Positions 62,601-64,000 of a DNA stretch of 64,000 nt are shown here, in pieces. The notes under the pieces were generated by a model. The model did not search any database, had not been told where the DNA came from, and saw nothing but the letters and a program-made list of their open reading frames with translations. The stretch is from CBDBON01 sp965208395 (GTDB taxonomy: Bacteria; Chloroflexota; Dehalococcoidia; Lucifugimonadales; CBDBON01): contig CBDBON010000003.1 in NCBI GenBank assembly GCA_965208395.1, positions 1,178,001-1,242,000 of the forward strand, read 5' to 3'. Positions within the stretch are counted from its first letter, which is position 1. Every line of letters begins with the position of its first letter. The translations under genes were made by a program, and so were the position numbers.

Positions 62601-63963
62601 CGTCAGCACCGGACACCGAATACGTGTAGAAGGTGTCGTCACCGTCCTGGTCAGTCACGGCGTAGGTGTCGCTGTCTCCATAGGTGATGATCACATCCGC
62701 GTTGTCCGTAATCTCCCTGACTCTCAGCACAGTGGGCGCGTTCTCATCGAAGAGAGGGGCTTCGTTCACATCAACGACCTCAACGATCACATTCACCGTG
62801 GCAGAGGCGGTGGACGGATCGCTCACTCTCACTCGCAGGACGTACTTACTGTTGTTTGCCTTTGCCGCCTCTGCCTCGGCTTCCTCATCGGGAGACAGTG
62901 CGGGTTCACCAGCAAGAGCCGTAGAGTCCTCGTCCTCCCGCTCATCGGGATCGTCTATGAGATGCTCCCGCGCGTCCGCTCCCAGCACTTTGCCGACCCT
63001 TATCTGGCCGGTGATGCTGTCGATCGTGAACCGCGCACGACCACCCTCATCCTCGAGATCAGGGGTGTCAAGCAACTCGTAGAACAGTATGTCGTCATCT
63101 GCGTCGGTCGCCGATACAGGCCTGCCTACTGCGATGCCCACGGCCGTGTTCTCTGCGACCGAACGGGTCGCCGCGGTAACTTCATCTCCAGGTCGGCCTA
63201 CAAAGCTGGGAGCGGCATTTACCAGCATCCTGGCCTCCACCCGGTGGACGCTCACCGCCGAGGCGGTCTTGTCTGAGCCGAATCTGTCGGAGTAGGTGAC
63301 CGTCGCGCGAAGATACATCCCCTCATCGGCTGGCGTCGAGTGCCTCCTCGACGCCGTCGCCCCCCTTATGTCCATCCAGGTCTCTCCGTCTTCGGACCTG
63401 GCCCACTGCCACCTCTCGCCTGCCACCCCGTCGTCCTCGTCCGACAGGATGGCTCCGAGCGGGCGGTGAACCTGAGGCTGCGGCCTGTCTATGCGTACCG
63501 TCCCCGCGTCGTCCACGTCCGTTACAGTCACAGCTACATCGTGTCTGCCGCCAGCAGCTTCGACAGTCACCCTGTACACGTTCCTGTTCGCTAGCTGTCC
63601 GCTCCTTTTCGCAGATTGCGGCTCTTCGTAGTTGGGGGGCTCCCTGAAGCTCAGTATCCCGCCATCGATGGTGAAGCGGTCGGCGTCAGGACCGCTCAGA
63701 GACCATCTGATGACATTTCCGTCCTGGTCATGGGCGCTGAACCGGCCGACTGGAGCCGTACTGTTCTCGGCAAACTCGATGGACGAACCCACGGTTTGCG
63801 CACTTGCCGGACGACCCAGGGGGCCGTCAGAGACCGTATCCGCAAGCAGGAGCACGGCCAGCACCAGGACGAACACCACGACCCGGGACTTCCCGCGTGG
63901 AATAACTCCCAGACTCAATCCGAGTCGGATGACGAATTCATGGCGTTGGGTGGGCCGGAGCAT
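59689..63963 (-). CDS. Secreted cadherin-like repeat protein
   Basis: A 1424-residue protein. After a basic N-terminus a signal-type helix (VVVFVLVLAVLLLADTVS) leads to PASAQT. The mature part is a chain of cadherin-like beta domains with calcium-site text, such as RSVAENTAVGIAVGRPVSAT, DADDDILFY and RFTIDGGILSFREPPNYE followed by VTVTDVDDAG. Ig-like GERWQWARSEDG / YLRATVTYSDRFGSDKTASA domains alternate with them. The first ~680 residues and the last ~740 are two copies of the same multi-domain block. There is no C-terminal anchor. A calcium-dependent adhesion or matrix role is inferred. The window ends 37 bp upstream; that short stretch stays open in frame. Confidence 0.85.
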   Translation of the reverse strand: MLRPTQRHEFVIRLGLSLGVIPRGKSRVVVFVLVLAVLLLADTVSDGPLGRPASAQTVGSSIEFAENSTAPVGRFSAHDQDGNVIRWSLSGPDADRFTIDGGILSFREPPNYEEPQSAKRSGQLANRNVYRVTVEAAGGRHDVAVTVTDVDDAGTVRIDRPQPQVHRPLGAILSDEDDGVAGERWQWARSEDGETWMDIRGATASRRHSTPADEGMYLRATVTYSDRFGSDKTASAVSVHRVEARMLVNAAPSFVGRPGDEVTAATRSVAENTAVGIAVGRPVSATDADDDILFYELLDTPDLEDEGGRARFTIDSITGQIRVGKVLGADAREHLIDDPDEREDEDSTALAGEPALSPDEEAEAEAAKANNSKYVLRVRVSDPSTASATVNVIVEVVDVNEAPLFDENAPTVLRVREITDNADVIITYGDSDTYAVTDQDGDDTFYTYSVSGADGEFLTFNSGGVLSFRTGHKPDYERKSSYSIVIVARSGEGSRSLAATLDVTIHVVDAEDHGEMFLSQRQPQAGNEVHAAVSDPDGGVIVKQWKWERTAEATSECRNYSGLWNPIATSAVYTPRSDDVGRCLRVSAVYTDKINNAADERITGVAEAPVQNRESANAAPRFVVQTERTSRRVAENTPVGQSIEPPVSAHDDDGDLLIYTLGGADAASFYVSRNNGELRTRAPLDYEAQSRYIVVVTATDPSGASTSIPVTINVTDEDDPAQITGSRSISSAENVTAPVGRFGAYDQDGDVIRWSLSGPDADRFTIDGGVLAFREPPNYEGPQSGVAGVSRPQRNVYRVIIEAAGGTHDVMVTVTDVDDAGMVRIDRPQPQVDRPLWAILADEDEGVAGERWQWARSEDGTIWTDIEGATAPMRHPTPADEGMYLRATVTYSDRFGSDKTASAVSANQVEARPLFNAAPSFADQDEDENALLDVSRSVAENTAVGMVIGRPVSATDADDDILFYELLNTPDLEDDDGAARFTIDSLSGQIRVGKELGADAEEREDEDSTSLAGDPALPSDEDAGDAGNSEYVLRVKVSDPSTASATVNVIVTVAEVNEPPVFADDVPTLLRVRENPRDSHGRPIPPVITLENDATPVDAGAFAVTDRDGDVPGPDGYDDTEYKYSVAGADRRAFTVDDAGTLAFKSTHEPDYEAKSLYSITIEATSGGGIRRLTTELDVVIQVLDAEDKGEVLLSQRQPQVGIDIHATVSDPDGNVTITRWVWEQSDETTGKCRNYSGDWYPIAGALSAVHTPRPAGVGRCLRVVATYWDNIENAVEERAIGILEVPARGRSPNVTDPESEGGFVNAAPIFRDQDLGTEGDQSDRTTRTVAENTKAGQSIGDRVSAHDEDDDLLIYTLGGADAAYFGISRNDGQLKTKRPLNYEARNTYTVVVTATDPSGAADSIWVTINITDVDDPAVITVVR

Positions 63964-64000
63964 ACCGAGCTGCGAGCTCTCGCACTGGGAGGTGGCGCTA

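Noticed and set aside
62374..63276. Long plus-strand frame opposite the cadherin-like gene
   Set aside because: Antisense shadow of a repetitive GC-rich gene, with no signal, domain or ribosome site.

Overview
The window looks like a moderately high-GC bacterial chromosome segment. By the look of its proteins it is probably a Chloroflexota member, and SAR202 or Dehalococcoidia-like lineages are my best guess. The reasons are many lipoproteins with Pro/Thr-rich linkers, plant-type 'GEIPPELGNLSNL' leucine-rich-repeat proteins, cadherin-like surface proteins, and hybrid kinases. The assignment is inferred from protein style only; no rRNA, tRNA or ribosomal protein gene is present to test it.

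Layout. 0-8 kb: small proteins and lipoproteins mixed with many gene remnants (DUF262, Cache, winged-helix regulator, kinase tail, flavoprotein). 8-22 kb: surface and envelope genes (a 1.9-kDa-residue-scale LRR lipoprotein, a PQQ-repeat lipoprotein, a branched-chain amino acid type binding protein, a histidine kinase, a second LRR protein). 22.7-27.7 kb: an NCS2 permease with an extra C-terminal domain, a VapBC-type toxin-antitoxin pair with a palindromic operator, a PD-(D/E)XK nuclease and a membrane protein. 28-32 kb: small accessory genes, including a segment bounded by an inverted pair of ~150-bp modules that each hold a promoter-like site and a hairpin. 32.3-34.7 kb: a hybrid kinase/regulator.

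35-50.4 kb is a defence-like island. It holds a PGN_0703-type nuclease pair; a tightly overlapping four-gene operon (PRTase-like, ORC/Cdc6-like ATPase, Rossmann/CARF-like protein, N6 DNA methyltransferase); an HNH nuclease; several small membrane or zinc-ribbon genes; a ubiquitin-like conjugation operon (ubiquitin-like, E2-like, JAB-E1 fusion); a DUF2971 protein; and a serine-recombinase remnant. The four-gene operon and the ubiquitin-like operon are the best candidates for interesting systems.

51-64 kb returns to chromosomal genes: a two-component pair beside an FxLYD-type lipoprotein, SRAP, a serine hydrolase, another lipoprotein, a hemB 3' remnant coupled to exonuclease III, and a large cadherin-like secreted protein. 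Three copies of a 160-370-bp intergenic repeat sit directly upstream of genes near 0.3, 5.4 and 17.5 kb. The number of decayed genes is high throughout.
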